Shown here one piece after another: positions 1 to 7,811 of a stretch of 64,000 bases of DNA. The stretch is from DAOQAU01 sp964640325 (GTDB lineage Bacteria; Cyanobacteriota; Vampirovibrionia; Gastranaerophilales; Gastranaerophilaceae): positions 1 to 64,000 of the forward strand of contig CAZXID010000008.1 in NCBI GenBank assembly GCA_964640325.1. The letters are read 5' to 3'. Every line of letters starts with the position of its first letter. Position 1 is the stretch's first letter. The notes beneath the pieces are model-generated. The model searched no databases. It was given only the letters and a program-made list of their open reading frames with translations, and was not told where the DNA came from. The translations under genes were made by a program, and so were the position numbers.

Positions 1-533
1 CCGAATTTAGGAGCATCTTGTTTTGCTGCTTCTGATTCGCCTTTTTCAACGGATTCAAGTTCAGGTCTTAATAATTTTAATTGTGATTCAATATTTGCAG
101 ATTCTAAACTGATTTGTGAATCTAGTGCATTTAAAGGAGCAAGTTGTGCTTGAGCTACAGATTCAAAAATACTATTTGTCATTTGTGAGGCCATGCTCAC
201 TACAGATTGACTGTTTGTATATTTGGACTGAAGTTCTGAAAGTTGTTGTCTTTTTGCATCATCAAGGGTTGGCATTTCACCGTTAGCGGTTAAAGCTGTG
301 CTTGGATCAAAAATAGTTTTTGATTGCTGCTCAAATCTTGAAGCTAAAAGCCCTTGGACATTACTTGCTGCGCTAGCAGTTGCGGTTTTTGCCTGAGAAA
401 TGCTTTGCATAACTGAATTTATTCTATCAGTGACAGATTGCTTCTGTTGAGATAACATTAATGCCCTGAAAGATAAATCGTTAATTCTTCTTTGAAGAAA
501 TAATTTTCTGACTGCGAATATCAAGAAAGCCAT
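1..533 (-). CDS. orphan protein, C-terminus cut by window edge
   Basis: An open minus-strand frame runs from an ATG at 533 to the window edge (177 codons, no stop), so the 3' end is missing. It is preceded by a CGAGGA ribosome site about 9 nt upstream. The protein begins MAFLIFAVRKLFLQRR and continues with polar, Gln/Ser/Ala-rich helical sequence (LSQQKQSVTDRINSVMQ) that looks like coiled coil. There is no signal peptide. I recognise no family. The overall style (short conserved N-terminus, then a long helical Ala/Ser/Gln region) resembles the orphan proteins encoded at 50.8-53.6 kb and 55.4 kb. The upstream region shares an AT-rich motif with the 55.4 kb gene. Confidence 0.8.
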   Translation of the reverse strand, partial: MAFLIFAVRKLFLQRRINDLSFRALMLSQQKQSVTDRINSVMQSISQAKTATASAASNVQGLLASRFEQQSKTIFDPSTALTANGEMPTLDDAKRQQLSELQSKYTNSQSVVSMASQMTNSIFESVAQAQLAPLNALDSQISLESANIESQLKLLRPELESVEKGESEAAKQDAPKF

Positions 534-903
534 GTTTTTTTTCCTCGTGTTATTTACTCTCGTAAATATATAAAGTATATATTTTTTGTTAAATTGCTTA
601 AGTTGACTTATTTCGCTCAAAATATGTTACATTTCTTTACAAAAATAAAAGCCTTTTATTCTTCATTATCTCAATAAAATAGGCTAATACAGGCATTTTG
701 TAAATATTGTTTTAATCCGATAAATATAACATATGTAAATATAAAATATATACTTTTTATAAAGTTTTTATTATTTATGCCGATATACTAAAATAATAAA
801 TTCCTTCACAAATTAAAGTGTAAAAACGGAAAATATATTCATTTAATTATCTTGGTTTTAATTTAACATGATAAAGTCGAAAATAAATTTTAGGAATTAT
901 TCG
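534..903. other. AT-rich intergenic region between divergent genes
   Basis: About 370 bases separate two divergent genes. I see no further gene. It holds two copies of an AT-rich motif, one oriented toward each gene (around 568-584 and 745-762), and no obvious hairpin. Both gene promoters probably lie here. Confidence 0.5.
566..584 (-). promoter_or_regulatory. AT-rich upstream motif ATATACTTTATAT
   Basis: Read on the minus strand, this stretch contains TATATACTTTATAT about 35-50 nt before the ATG of the gene ending at 533. The same core occurs upstream of the minus-strand gene starting at 55602 and, with a one-base change, upstream of the LuxR-type gene. TATACT could be a -10 box (weak TTAAGC 16 nt upstream), or the whole motif could be an operator. 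Confidence 0.35.
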
Positions 904-1134
904 ATGGATGACTGGAAATTAAATAATAAAGAACAAAACAACAAACCTCTCACAGAAAGAGAAATAGAGGTTTTGGAGTTAATTGTAATGGGCAAAAATA
1001 ATACCGAAATAGCTCGAGAACTGATTGTCAGTGTTCACACGGCAAAGGCACATGTCTGCTCAATATTGCAAAAAATGTCTGTTGATGACAGAGTTCAGGC
1101 TGCCGTGAAGGCTGTAAGAGAAGGTTTAGTCTAG
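904..1134 (+). CDS. stand-alone LuxR/GerE-type HTH regulator
   Basis: This small DNA-binding protein consists almost only of a LuxR/NarL-type helix-turn-helix. LTEREIEVLELI starts the domain, NNTEIARELIVSVHTAKAHV is the scaffold and recognition-helix region, and QAAVKAVREGLV closes it. No receiver or sensor domain precedes it, so it is an orphan output domain that may act as a monomeric regulator or partner of another protein. I chose the ATG at 904 (76 aa) because AGGAA lies 7 nt upstream. An in-frame ATG at 868 (88 aa) has no ribosome site. A perfect 14-bp inverted repeat follows the stop. Confidence 0.85.
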   Translation: MDDWKLNNKEQNNKPLTEREIEVLELIVMGKNNTEIARELIVSVHTAKAHVCSILQKMSVDDRVQAAVKAVREGLV

Positions 1135-1148
1135 AAAAATGTCCTTGA

Positions 1149-1179
1149 AAATAGATAATGTCTGTGACATTATCTATTT
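1149..1179. terminator. perfect 14-bp inverted repeat, terminator or operator
   Basis: Two perfect 14-base arms (1149-1162 and 1166-1179) surround a TGT loop. The stem is AT-rich and is followed by a T-rich tract. It lies between the LuxR-type gene and thiS, so it may end the first transcript. It also sits where an operator for the thiS-mnmA-thiF transcript would be expected. Confidence 0.5.
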
Positions 1180-1200
1180 ATAATATTTATTGAGGACAAA

Positions 1201-1410
1201 ATGACAGAAATTAATCTAAAAATCAACGGAAAAGATATTACCCTGAAAAATACTTCGACAATAAATGAGCTTCTACAAGAGCGAAAAGTAACGGGCAATA
1301 TGTTTGTTGTTGAGCAAAATTTAAGTATTGTTCCAAAAGAAGCTTATTCGACAACGCCCATAAAAGAAAATGACAACATAGAAATTGTCGGCTTTTTTGG
1401 TGGAGGATAA
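1201..1410 (+). CDS. thiS: ThiS-like ubiquitin-fold sulfur carrier protein
   Basis: The 69-residue protein has the size of ThiS and ends in the diagnostic Gly-Gly (GFFGGG). The C-terminal glycine is adenylated by an E1-like enzyme and converted to a thiocarboxylate that donates sulfur. The start has TGAGGA upstream. In most genomes thiS serves the thiazole branch of thiamine synthesis, but thiG, thiH or thiO are not nearby. Instead the next genes encode an MnmA-like thiouridylase and a ThiF-like E1 enzyme. This carrier may therefore feed tRNA thiolation or serve both uses, which is an inference from context. thiC lies 29 kb away. Confidence 0.9.
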   Translation: MTEINLKINGKDITLKNTSTINELLQERKVTGNMFVVEQNLSIVPKEAYSTTPIKENDNIEIVGFFGGG

Positions 1411-1469
1411 ACTGTTAAATAGTAAATAAGGATGGGTGCTAGCCCTTCATTACAAGGTAAAGGGATAAA

Positions 1470-2555
1470 ATGAAAATATTAGTCGGAATGTCAGGTGGCG
1501 TAGATTCTTCAGTTGCGGCACTTTTATTAAAAGAACAAGGACATGAAATCATCGGGGTAACAATGTCTATTTGGAGCGGGGAAAAATATGTTGGCAAATT
1601 TTCTTCATCAAATAGCTGCAAAGATGCCTGCTACAGCCCTAATGAAAAAAAAGACATTGAAGAAGCAAAAAAAATAGCTGATAAAATAGGAGTTCCATTT
1701 TATACCTTTGACTGTTCAAAAGAGTATGAAAAGATTGTTTTGGAAAATTTCAAACAGGAATATCTTTCAGGAAGAACTCCAAATCCTTGCATAAGATGCA
1801 ATAGTTTAATAAAATTTGATGTTCTGCCTTTTTTAGCAAAAAGAGCAGGCTTAGAATTCGATAAATTTGCAACAGGACACTACGCTCAAGTTGAATTTAA
1901 TGAAAATAACAAAAGATATATAATTAAAAAGGGTATAAACCCTAAAAAAGACCAAAGTTATTTTTTATACAAATTAAGGCAGGATCAACTTGCAAATATA
2001 ATTATGCCACTGGGCAGTTATGAAAAAGATGAAATAAGAAAAATAGCAAAACAAAACGGACTAAAAGTCCATGACAAACCTGACAGTCAGGATTTTTACA
2101 GCGGAGATTATAACGAATTGCTTGAGGTAAAGCCAAAAGTCGGGAATATAGTCGATAAAAACGGCAAAATTTTGGGCCGACATCAAGGAATATGGAATTT
2201 TACAATAGGACAAAGAAAAGGAATAGGAATAGCACATCCAAGCCCTCTGTATGTAATTGAACTCAACAAAGAAAAAAATGAAGTTATAGTAGGCGAAATT
2301 GATAAAACCTTTAAAAAATCGCTTTTGGCAGTTGATATAAATTGGGTTTCAATAAATAAATTAGAACAAAATACAAAAGCAACAGCCAAAACCCGCTCTG
2401 CACAAATTCCTGTTGATGTGACCTTAATACCGCAAGACAATAATATTTTAGTAGAATTTGACGAAATGCAAAAAGCGCTTACCAAAGGTCAATCCGTTGT
2501 CTTTTATGACGGCGATGTACTACTTGGCGGAGGTATTATTGATAATGTTATGTAA
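1470..2555 (+). CDS. mnmA: MnmA/TrmU-family tRNA 2-thiouridylase, atypical active site
   Basis: The 361-residue protein matches MnmA, which activates U34 of tRNA with ATP and inserts sulfur at C2. The PP-loop SGGVDSS is at residues 8-14, TPNPCIRCN at 103-111, ATGHYAQ near 134-140, and the beta-barrel C-terminus is complete. C107 and C110 form the CxxC of the Fe-S type of MnmA (DxxC in E. coli). The second catalytic cysteine, normally in DSQxxCF, is absent: the segment reads DSQDFYSGDY with Tyr210 in its place, and no cysteine follows C110. Extra cysteines occur at C50, C54 and C82. It overlaps the ThiF-like gene by 11 nt. It could belong to a paralogous thiouridylase subfamily rather than be canonical MnmA. 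Confidence 0.88.
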   Translation: MKILVGMSGGVDSSVAALLLKEQGHEIIGVTMSIWSGEKYVGKFSSSNSCKDACYSPNEKKDIEEAKKIADKIGVPFYTFDCSKEYEKIVLENFKQEYLSGRTPNPCIRCNSLIKFDVLPFLAKRAGLEFDKFATGHYAQVEFNENNKRYIIKKGINPKKDQSYFLYKLRQDQLANIIMPLGSYEKDEIRKIAKQNGLKVHDKPDSQDFYSGDYNELLEVKPKVGNIVDKNGKILGRHQGIWNFTIGQRKGIGIAHPSPLYVIELNKEKNEVIVGEIDKTFKKSLLAVDINWVSINKLEQNTKATAKTRSAQIPVDVTLIPQDNNILVEFDEMQKALTKGQSVVFYDGDVLLGGGIIDNVM

Positions 2556-3276
2556 TGATAACACTCAATTGGAACGCTATAACCGCAACATAATAATCGA
2601 GAGAATAGGAATTGAGGGCCAAAATAAACTTCTTCAATCAAAAGTTCTTGTTTGCGGAGCCGGCGGACTGGGCTCAACCGTAATTGCAAACCTTGCAAGC
2701 CTTGGAATTGGCAAAATAGGCATCGTAGACAATGATTGTCTTGAACTTTCAAATTTAAACCGCCAATATATTCACAAATTCAACAATCTGGGTGAAATCA
2801 AAGTTAAAAGTGCAAAAAAATGGATTAACGAATTTAACCCTGAAATTGAAGTTAAAACATATCTGATAAGACTTGATGAGAGCAATTACAATGATATAGT
2901 AAGCGAGTATAATTTAATTATTGATTGCTTTGACAGCTTCCACTCAAAATTTCTTTTAAATAAAATTGCGATTAAAACAGACAAAACCTTAATCCATGGC
3001 GGGGTGAGCGAATTTTTTGGGCAAGTAACAACAATTGTTCCAAACAAAACTGCCTGTCTAAATTGTGTATTGCCGCAAGAAGATGAATTTGTACTGAAAG
3101 GAGTTTTAAGTCCTGCAGTTAGCCTCATAGCATCAATTCAGGCAATGGAAACCGTTAAAGTTATTCTAAATATCGGCGAAAACCTTGAAAATAAATTTTT
3201 AAGCTATAATGGCTTAAATATGAGCTTTAGAACAATAAATTTATCTAAAAATCCCAATTGTAAAATTTGTTCTTAA
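2545..3276 (+). CDS. thiF: ThiF/MoeB/HesA-family E1-like adenylyltransferase
   Basis: The 243-residue protein is an E1-like enzyme that adenylates the C-terminal glycine of ThiS-type carriers. The nucleotide-binding GAGGLGS lies near residue 40, NLNRQY (adenylate-contacting Arg) near 70, and two CxxC pairs (CLNC and the C-terminal CKIC) form the structural zinc site. I chose the ATG at 2545 because it keeps the overlap with mnmA to 11 nt, has GGAGG about 12 nt upstream, and gives the family's usual N-terminus (LERYNRNI). The tight coupling with mnmA and thiS suggests that all three act together. MoeB-like use in molybdopterin synthesis cannot be excluded. Confidence 0.88.
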   Translation: MLCNDNTQLERYNRNIIIERIGIEGQNKLLQSKVLVCGAGGLGSTVIANLASLGIGKIGIVDNDCLELSNLNRQYIHKFNNLGEIKVKSAKKWINEFNPEIEVKTYLIRLDESNYNDIVSEYNLIIDCFDSFHSKFLLNKIAIKTDKTLIHGGVSEFFGQVTTIVPNKTACLNCVLPQEDEFVLKGVLSPAVSLIASIQAMETVKVILNIGENLENKFLSYNGLNMSFRTINLSKNPNCKICS

Positions 3277-3357
3277 TTTTTCTTAATATTTAGGGGTAAA
3301 AGCGCAAAAAATATTTTTACATGTTTTGAAATAAGCACACACTGAAAGGAGAAATAC

Positions 3358-3912
3358 ATGAACGTTACATTTAGAGCAAATGACTTACAGGCATTAATAT
3401 CTCAACCCCAAAAATTTTCGACAGAAAATACACCGGCTCAAAAACCTACAGAAACAGCACCAAATACCGAAGAAAAACCTAAAAAACATGGTAGCACTGG
3501 AAAAGGTTTTTTCTGGGGCGCGGTTGCAACACTGGCAGCGGCAATAATGATTGCAGGAAAAGGCAACCCTTCTAAAGGAATAAAATTATTGCTTGGCGGA
3601 TTTGAAAAATTAACCAAAGAAGGTCTTGAAAAAGCCGCAAAACTAAAAGACGAAGCTTTTGAAGCTGCGACCAAAGTAAAAGACGAAGCTGTTGAAGCCG
3701 CAATCAAAGCAAAAGACGAAGCATTAAAATTAAAAGATGAAGCGATTGCCCAAGTAAATAAATTAAAAAAAGAAACAAACAAAAAAATAACAAAATTTGG
3801 AAAGCGAAGCAGCAAAACCAATGTGGATTCAATTTCGACAAAAAAATCTTACGTAGCACAACAAATGGCAAATAAACGCGCAAAAAGGGCAAAAAAGGCT
3901 GCAAGAAAATAA
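3358..3912 (+). CDS. orphan membrane protein with KDEA 11-mer coiled region
   Basis: A 184-residue protein of unknown function with AAAGGAG upstream. It begins MNVTFRAN, an example of the F-x-G/A N-terminal motif seen in other orphans here. A Pro/Thr/Lys linker (about 20-45) is followed by one hydrophobic segment (about 50-68, FFWGAVATLAAAIMIAG). Residues about 90-140 are amphipathic repeats built on KDEA with 11-residue spacing, resembling LEA group 3 or apolipoprotein-like helices. The tail is very basic (KRAKRAKKAARK). It may lie along a membrane surface or nucleic acid. That is inference only. Confidence 0.75.
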   Translation: MNVTFRANDLQALISQPQKFSTENTPAQKPTETAPNTEEKPKKHGSTGKGFFWGAVATLAAAIMIAGKGNPSKGIKLLLGGFEKLTKEGLEKAAKLKDEAFEAATKVKDEAVEAAIKAKDEALKLKDEAIAQVNKLKKETNKKITKFGKRSSKTNVDSISTKKSYVAQQMANKRAKRAKKAARK

Positions 3913-3913
3913 A

Positions 3914-6199
3914 CTATTTTTTCAATAAAAATATCTTAAATTCGCTCGGTTTTATTAAATTAAAATTGAGCGAATTTGTTTTATGCTCAAGTTCTTTTTC
4001 CACAAAATCTTTTCCGTCAAAGACAAATTCGGATTTTATTATATAATCGCAGGGCAAAACAAGCGATTTATCAAAGACCTCTGTCCCTTCTCTAAGTTCG
4101 ATGTGGGTACCATCTTTTAAGTCTTTTACGGTAATTTTTTCTGTTTCGCAAAAGTAATTGGCAACAATCAGAAAAGCGTTTTTAACCGCTTCTTTAGAAA
4201 TAAGCCAACAAACAAAGCCATCTTCGTCTTGCCTTATAATCTGTGCTTCGCCTTCAAAAATAAGCTCATACGATTTTGAAAAACGGTTAATTGCATCAAA
4301 TTTTGCAAAAAACTCGTAATTTTTTTCTCGTTTCATTGAAACTTCTGTCCCGATAGCTCTTTCTATGCCTTTTTGAGTAAAGGATTCGTCACCGTCAATG
4401 TATAAAACAGGTCTTTGGGCATATTTGCCGCCGGGGAGAAATTTATACTTAAACCACTTAAACAGAGCACCGCTTTCGCCCAATTGACCAGGATATTGGT
4501 CAATAACTCTGAATTCGCCGTCTTGATTGTTGTAAGTTTTAAGAATAGATAAATTTTCAACGCTGAAATTTTTTGTATTATAAATTGCAAGGTTTTGGTT
4601 ATCCTCAATAATTTTTTCTGGAGTTTTTTCGGATTGCGAAATAATATCATTACCCCAAAGCAGGTCAAAACACATATCTTCGTGATATTCTTTCAAGTAA
4701 TTGTCCCAGAGCATATATTCTGCCATTGTGGCAAAGTAAGAGATTTTTTGTTTCATGGCATGGTTAAGCCTGCACAGTACTTCTTTAGGTGCTCTGTAAC
4801 TTATCGGGACATCATTTTTTTGGGAAACTTCATCAACTATGTGATCAATGTGGTCAATTCTAAATCCGTCAAAATTGTAATCAATCTGAAATTTTTTCAT
4901 AAGATTAACAAAAAACTCAACCACGGGAGTATTCAGTTGACCGTTTTCCAAAAACGTAAAGTAATAAGGGGTTTGGCAGTCAAGATTGGCAAAATTTGAA
5001 ACATCCTCCCCTTTAAAATCAAAATGCAAAAACATCGGATAGCTTCCGCAATCGCTCATTCTGTCAAAAACAGGGACTCCGGAAGAACACCATGCGCCAC
5101 CCGGTAGAGGCCATAGGCCTTCTGCCATAAGTGCTTTTATACAATCTGACTGTTTTGTTATTTCATGTTCGTCAAAAATCTTTGAAGGTTTTTGCTCATG
5201 GATACTTGCAATAATTTCTCTTACTCGTTTTTGAAGTTTAATTTGATTTTCTTTTAACGACATTTCATGCGAAAACTGTTTTTTAAGTTCAATTAATTCA
5301 GTCTCAAATTCATCATAAATAGTTTGATAATGCGCACTCAAATCTCCAGCGCCGCTTTTTAGAGTCTGTTTACAAATATCTTTTATAACTTCAATATCTT
5401 CTTTGTCAAATTTTTCTTCGAGTTTTTCAGCAACCAAATCGGTAGAATTTTCAAGCTTAGCAAGCAATTCATTTACATCAAACCACCTTGCAATAAAAGG
5501 ATTTGCCAAAACTAATTTAGAAAATCTTCCCGTTTGCGGCAGTACATCATAAATTACCGGGTGTCCGGCAAGTTGAGCCAAAGTAATAAAAGTATGCACC
5601 TGTGCCTTTGCATCTAATCCGAGCTCAGTTTTCAGTTTTTCATCTTCCAGATTAGAACTTACATCGGTACTGGTAGGAAGATAAGCACAGCCAAATTCTC
5701 TTGGATGAAAAGGTATTAAATAAATTGTTGTGGAAAAAATTCCTTTTGAAATGTTTCCCACAGGTAAAATCAAAAGCTGGCGCAGCCAATCGATAAATTT
5801 CCCTGCGCTTTCGTATTTATTACCATTCCCAAGCCCTGCAAGATTTACAAGTTTTATGTCATGCCCTTCTCGCTTAATCCAATTTGAATTTTTTATATCA
5901 TTTCTTGAAAGCGGGCTTATCTTATCATCTTCAAACGTAAATTCACCCTTTTTGAATACGCCGTTTAGCCCCCATTTATATTCAAGCGAAAATAAAACTT
6001 CAGCATCAGAAAGTTCCTCGAGCGCTTTTATATGGGGATAAGGCAAATATTGATACTTCTCCATTAGCTCCCGAAGATAATCTTTTCTCTCGTCAGAAAT
6101 TTCATCAAATTTATAAATTTCTTTTAATCTTGAATAAATTTGATTTAATTCAAAATCTTTTTTTACGACTTCCTTTTTGGCAAACAGAAAACCCAGCAC
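3914..6199 (-). CDS. divergent glycoside hydrolase family 13-like enzyme
   Basis: The 761-residue cytoplasmic protein (no signal peptide) has alpha-amylase superfamily traits. FDGFRIDHIDHI matches conserved region II with the nucleophile Asp in RID. MAEYML supplies the acid/base Glu of region III. VLYIDGDESF sits where region IV normally has NHD, so the His is replaced by Gly. Region I reads IYDVLPQTGR, without the usual NH. It is longer than a minimal amylase and has a helical insertion around residues 240-340. It probably acts on alpha-glucans or a related sugar polymer, but the altered regions I and IV make the substrate uncertain. The start is GTG at 6199 with AGGGG upstream. Confidence 0.7.
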   Translation of the reverse strand: MLGFLFAKKEVVKKDFELNQIYSRLKEIYKFDEISDERKDYLRELMEKYQYLPYPHIKALEELSDAEVLFSLEYKWGLNGVFKKGEFTFEDDKISPLSRNDIKNSNWIKREGHDIKLVNLAGLGNGNKYESAGKFIDWLRQLLILPVGNISKGIFSTTIYLIPFHPREFGCAYLPTSTDVSSNLEDEKLKTELGLDAKAQVHTFITLAQLAGHPVIYDVLPQTGRFSKLVLANPFIARWFDVNELLAKLENSTDLVAEKLEEKFDKEDIEVIKDICKQTLKSGAGDLSAHYQTIYDEFETELIELKKQFSHEMSLKENQIKLQKRVREIIASIHEQKPSKIFDEHEITKQSDCIKALMAEGLWPLPGGAWCSSGVPVFDRMSDCGSYPMFLHFDFKGEDVSNFANLDCQTPYYFTFLENGQLNTPVVEFFVNLMKKFQIDYNFDGFRIDHIDHIVDEVSQKNDVPISYRAPKEVLCRLNHAMKQKISYFATMAEYMLWDNYLKEYHEDMCFDLLWGNDIISQSEKTPEKIIEDNQNLAIYNTKNFSVENLSILKTYNNQDGEFRVIDQYPGQLGESGALFKWFKYKFLPGGKYAQRPVLYIDGDESFTQKGIERAIGTEVSMKREKNYEFFAKFDAINRFSKSYELIFEGEAQIIRQDEDGFVCWLISKEAVKNAFLIVANYFCETEKITVKDLKDGTHIELREGTEVFDKSLVLPCDYIIKSEFVFDGKDFVEKELEHKTNSLNFNLIKPSEFKIFLLKK

Positions 6200-6241
6200 A
6201 TTAACCCCTAATCGATGTATACAACATCAAGATTATAACAC

Positions 6242-6279
6242 AAAAAACAGGCACAATTTATCAATTGTGCCTGTTTTTT
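6242..6279. terminator. strong rho-independent terminator, both orientations
   Basis: A perfect 17-bp stem (6242-6258 with 6263-6279) encloses a 4-nt loop. The arms start with six A and end with six T, so it can terminate on either strand. It lies just downstream of the minus-strand gene ending at 6290. Confidence 0.9.
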
Positions 6280-6289
6280 ATTACAAATA

Positions 6290-6646
6290 TTATTTTTGAG
6301 ATGATGGTTTTACGTTTTTAACCGCATCAACAATACTATAAATCGGAAGTGCCAAAGAACCAAAGGCAATAATCGAGCCTAAATTTTTATTAAATTTTAA
6401 AATAGCCATAGACGATAAAGCTAAAGCTATCGAACCAAAAAACATTGTAGCGGCTTTTTTAACTTCACCATTGATTAACTGCCCCAAGCCGGTAACGCAA
6501 AAAGATGCTAATCCGACGCCCCATTTTTTAGCGGTCGAAGACTGGCCGTCAGAAATATTTTTGCCAAAATTAACTTGATTTTTAGGAATATTGTTTAATT
6601 TAGCTAATCCTCTATTTGAATTTATACCAATTACACCGACATTCAT
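6290..6646 (-). CDS. small orphan membrane protein, TM2-like, FxG motif
   Basis: The protein has 118 residues. The N-terminal region contains VNFGKN (about 24-29), another F-x-G/A motif. From about residue 42 there are three hydrophobic stretches, the first containing GLGQLINGEVKKA, which resembles the GxGQxxxG of TM2-type membrane proteins. The C-terminus is short and basic. AAGGAGAC lies upstream of the ATG. It stands alone: a strong terminator follows and a divergence-free gap separates it from thrC. Its function is unknown. Confidence 0.75.
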   Translation of the reverse strand: MNVGVIGINSNRGLAKLNNIPKNQVNFGKNISDGQSSTAKKWGVGLASFCVTGLGQLINGEVKKAATMFFGSIALALSSMAILKFNKNLGSIIAFGSLALPIYSIVDAVKNVKPSSQK

Positions 6647-6740
6647 ATATTTGTCTCCTTATATTAATACTATTAATGTAAGGCTTCTGAATATTTTTTT
6701 TGCTATTATTAAGCGATTTTAACAAAAATATTTACAAAGT

Positions 6741-7808
6741 TTAATAAATATTCATACACTTTAAAATATCACCAATATCAGAAGAAGTTTTTTTAACCTG
6801 TGAAGCAGAGTATTTAATGGCAGAATCCGGATCTTTAAGCCCATTTCCCGTCAATACACACACTATTTTTGAACCTTCATTAATCAAACCGAGTCCTTTT
6901 GCTTTTATAACACCGGCTACAGAAGCAGCGCTTGCAGGTTCTGCAAGAATTCCTTCTGTCGATGCGATTAATTTATATGCAAAAATAATTTCTTCATCTG
7001 TAACAAAATTTATAATACCGCCACTTTCATCTCTTGCGGCCTCAGCATGCATCCAACTTGCGGGATTTCCTATTCTTATTGCAGTTGCAATCGTTTCAGG
7101 CTTTAAAATTTTCTCGCCTTTTACAATCGCTGCTGCACCTTCTGCTTCGAATCCCATCATTTTGGGGGTTTTAGTTATTTTTTTAAGCTCAAAATACTCT
7201 TTGTAACCCTTCCAATAAGCTGTAATATTTCCTGCGTTTCCGACAGGTATAAAATGATAATCAGGAGCATTGCCCAATGCTTCGCAAATTTCAAATGCGC
7301 CTGTTTTTTGACCTTCAATCCTATAAGGGTTAACCGAGTTCACAAGAGTTATCGGATATTTATCAGCAATTTGCATAACGACTTCGAGCGCTTCATCAAA
7401 ATTGCCGTTAATGGCAATAATTTCGGCACCGTACATCATCGCCTGAGAAAGTTTGCCCAGAGCAATATAGCCGTCGGGGATTAAAACAAAAGTTCGCAGT
7501 CCTGCCTTTGCGCCATATGCGGCGGCAGAAGCCGAAGTGTTCCCCGTCGAGGCACAGATTATGGCGTTTGAGCCTGCTTCTGCCGCCTTTGAAACCGCCA
7601 TTGTCATGCCTCTGTCTTTAAAGCTCCCTGTTGGATTAGCCCCTTCAAATTTCAAATAAATTTGCGCATCGATTCCGATTTTTTTTGCAAGATTATCTGC
7701 TTTGATTAAAGGTGTATTGCCTTCATTTAAGGTAATTATCGGAGTTTTGTCGCTAACCGGCAAATACTCTTTGTATTTATTAATTAACCCCTGATAATAA
7801 CCGCTCAC
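6741..7808 (-). CDS. thrC: threonine synthase
   Basis: The 355-residue PLP enzyme converts O-phosphohomoserine to threonine. SFKDRGMT contains the PLP-binding lysine, ASTGNTSASAAAYGAK is the phosphate and substrate-contacting segment, and NAGNITAYW and LTGNGLKD are also typical. The length fits the short class of threonine synthases. The start is a GTG at 7808, three bases after the stop of hom, with GAGGGG upstream, so the two genes are translationally linked and give homoserine-to-threonine in one unit. Confidence 0.95.
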   Translation of the reverse strand: MSGYYQGLINKYKEYLPVSDKTPIITLNEGNTPLIKADNLAKKIGIDAQIYLKFEGANPTGSFKDRGMTMAVSKAAEAGSNAIICASTGNTSASAAAYGAKAGLRTFVLIPDGYIALGKLSQAMMYGAEIIAINGNFDEALEVVMQIADKYPITLVNSVNPYRIEGQKTGAFEICEALGNAPDYHFIPVGNAGNITAYWKGYKEYFELKKITKTPKMMGFEAEGAAAIVKGEKILKPETIATAIRIGNPASWMHAEAARDESGGIINFVTDEEIIFAYKLIASTEGILAEPASAASVAGVIKAKGLGLINEGSKIVCVLTGNGLKDPDSAIKYSASQVKKTSSDIGDILKCMNIY

Positions 7809-7811
7809 GAT

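Noticed and set aside
868..903. The upstream ATG (868) of the LuxR-type gene
   Set aside because: No ribosome site or fitting -10 box; the ATG at 904 has AGGAA at ideal distance. It cannot be fully excluded.
2458..2544. A longer ThiF-like protein starting at 2458
   Set aside because: It would overlap most of the mnmA 3' end in another frame and adds residues not typical of the family; the ATG at 2545 fits better.
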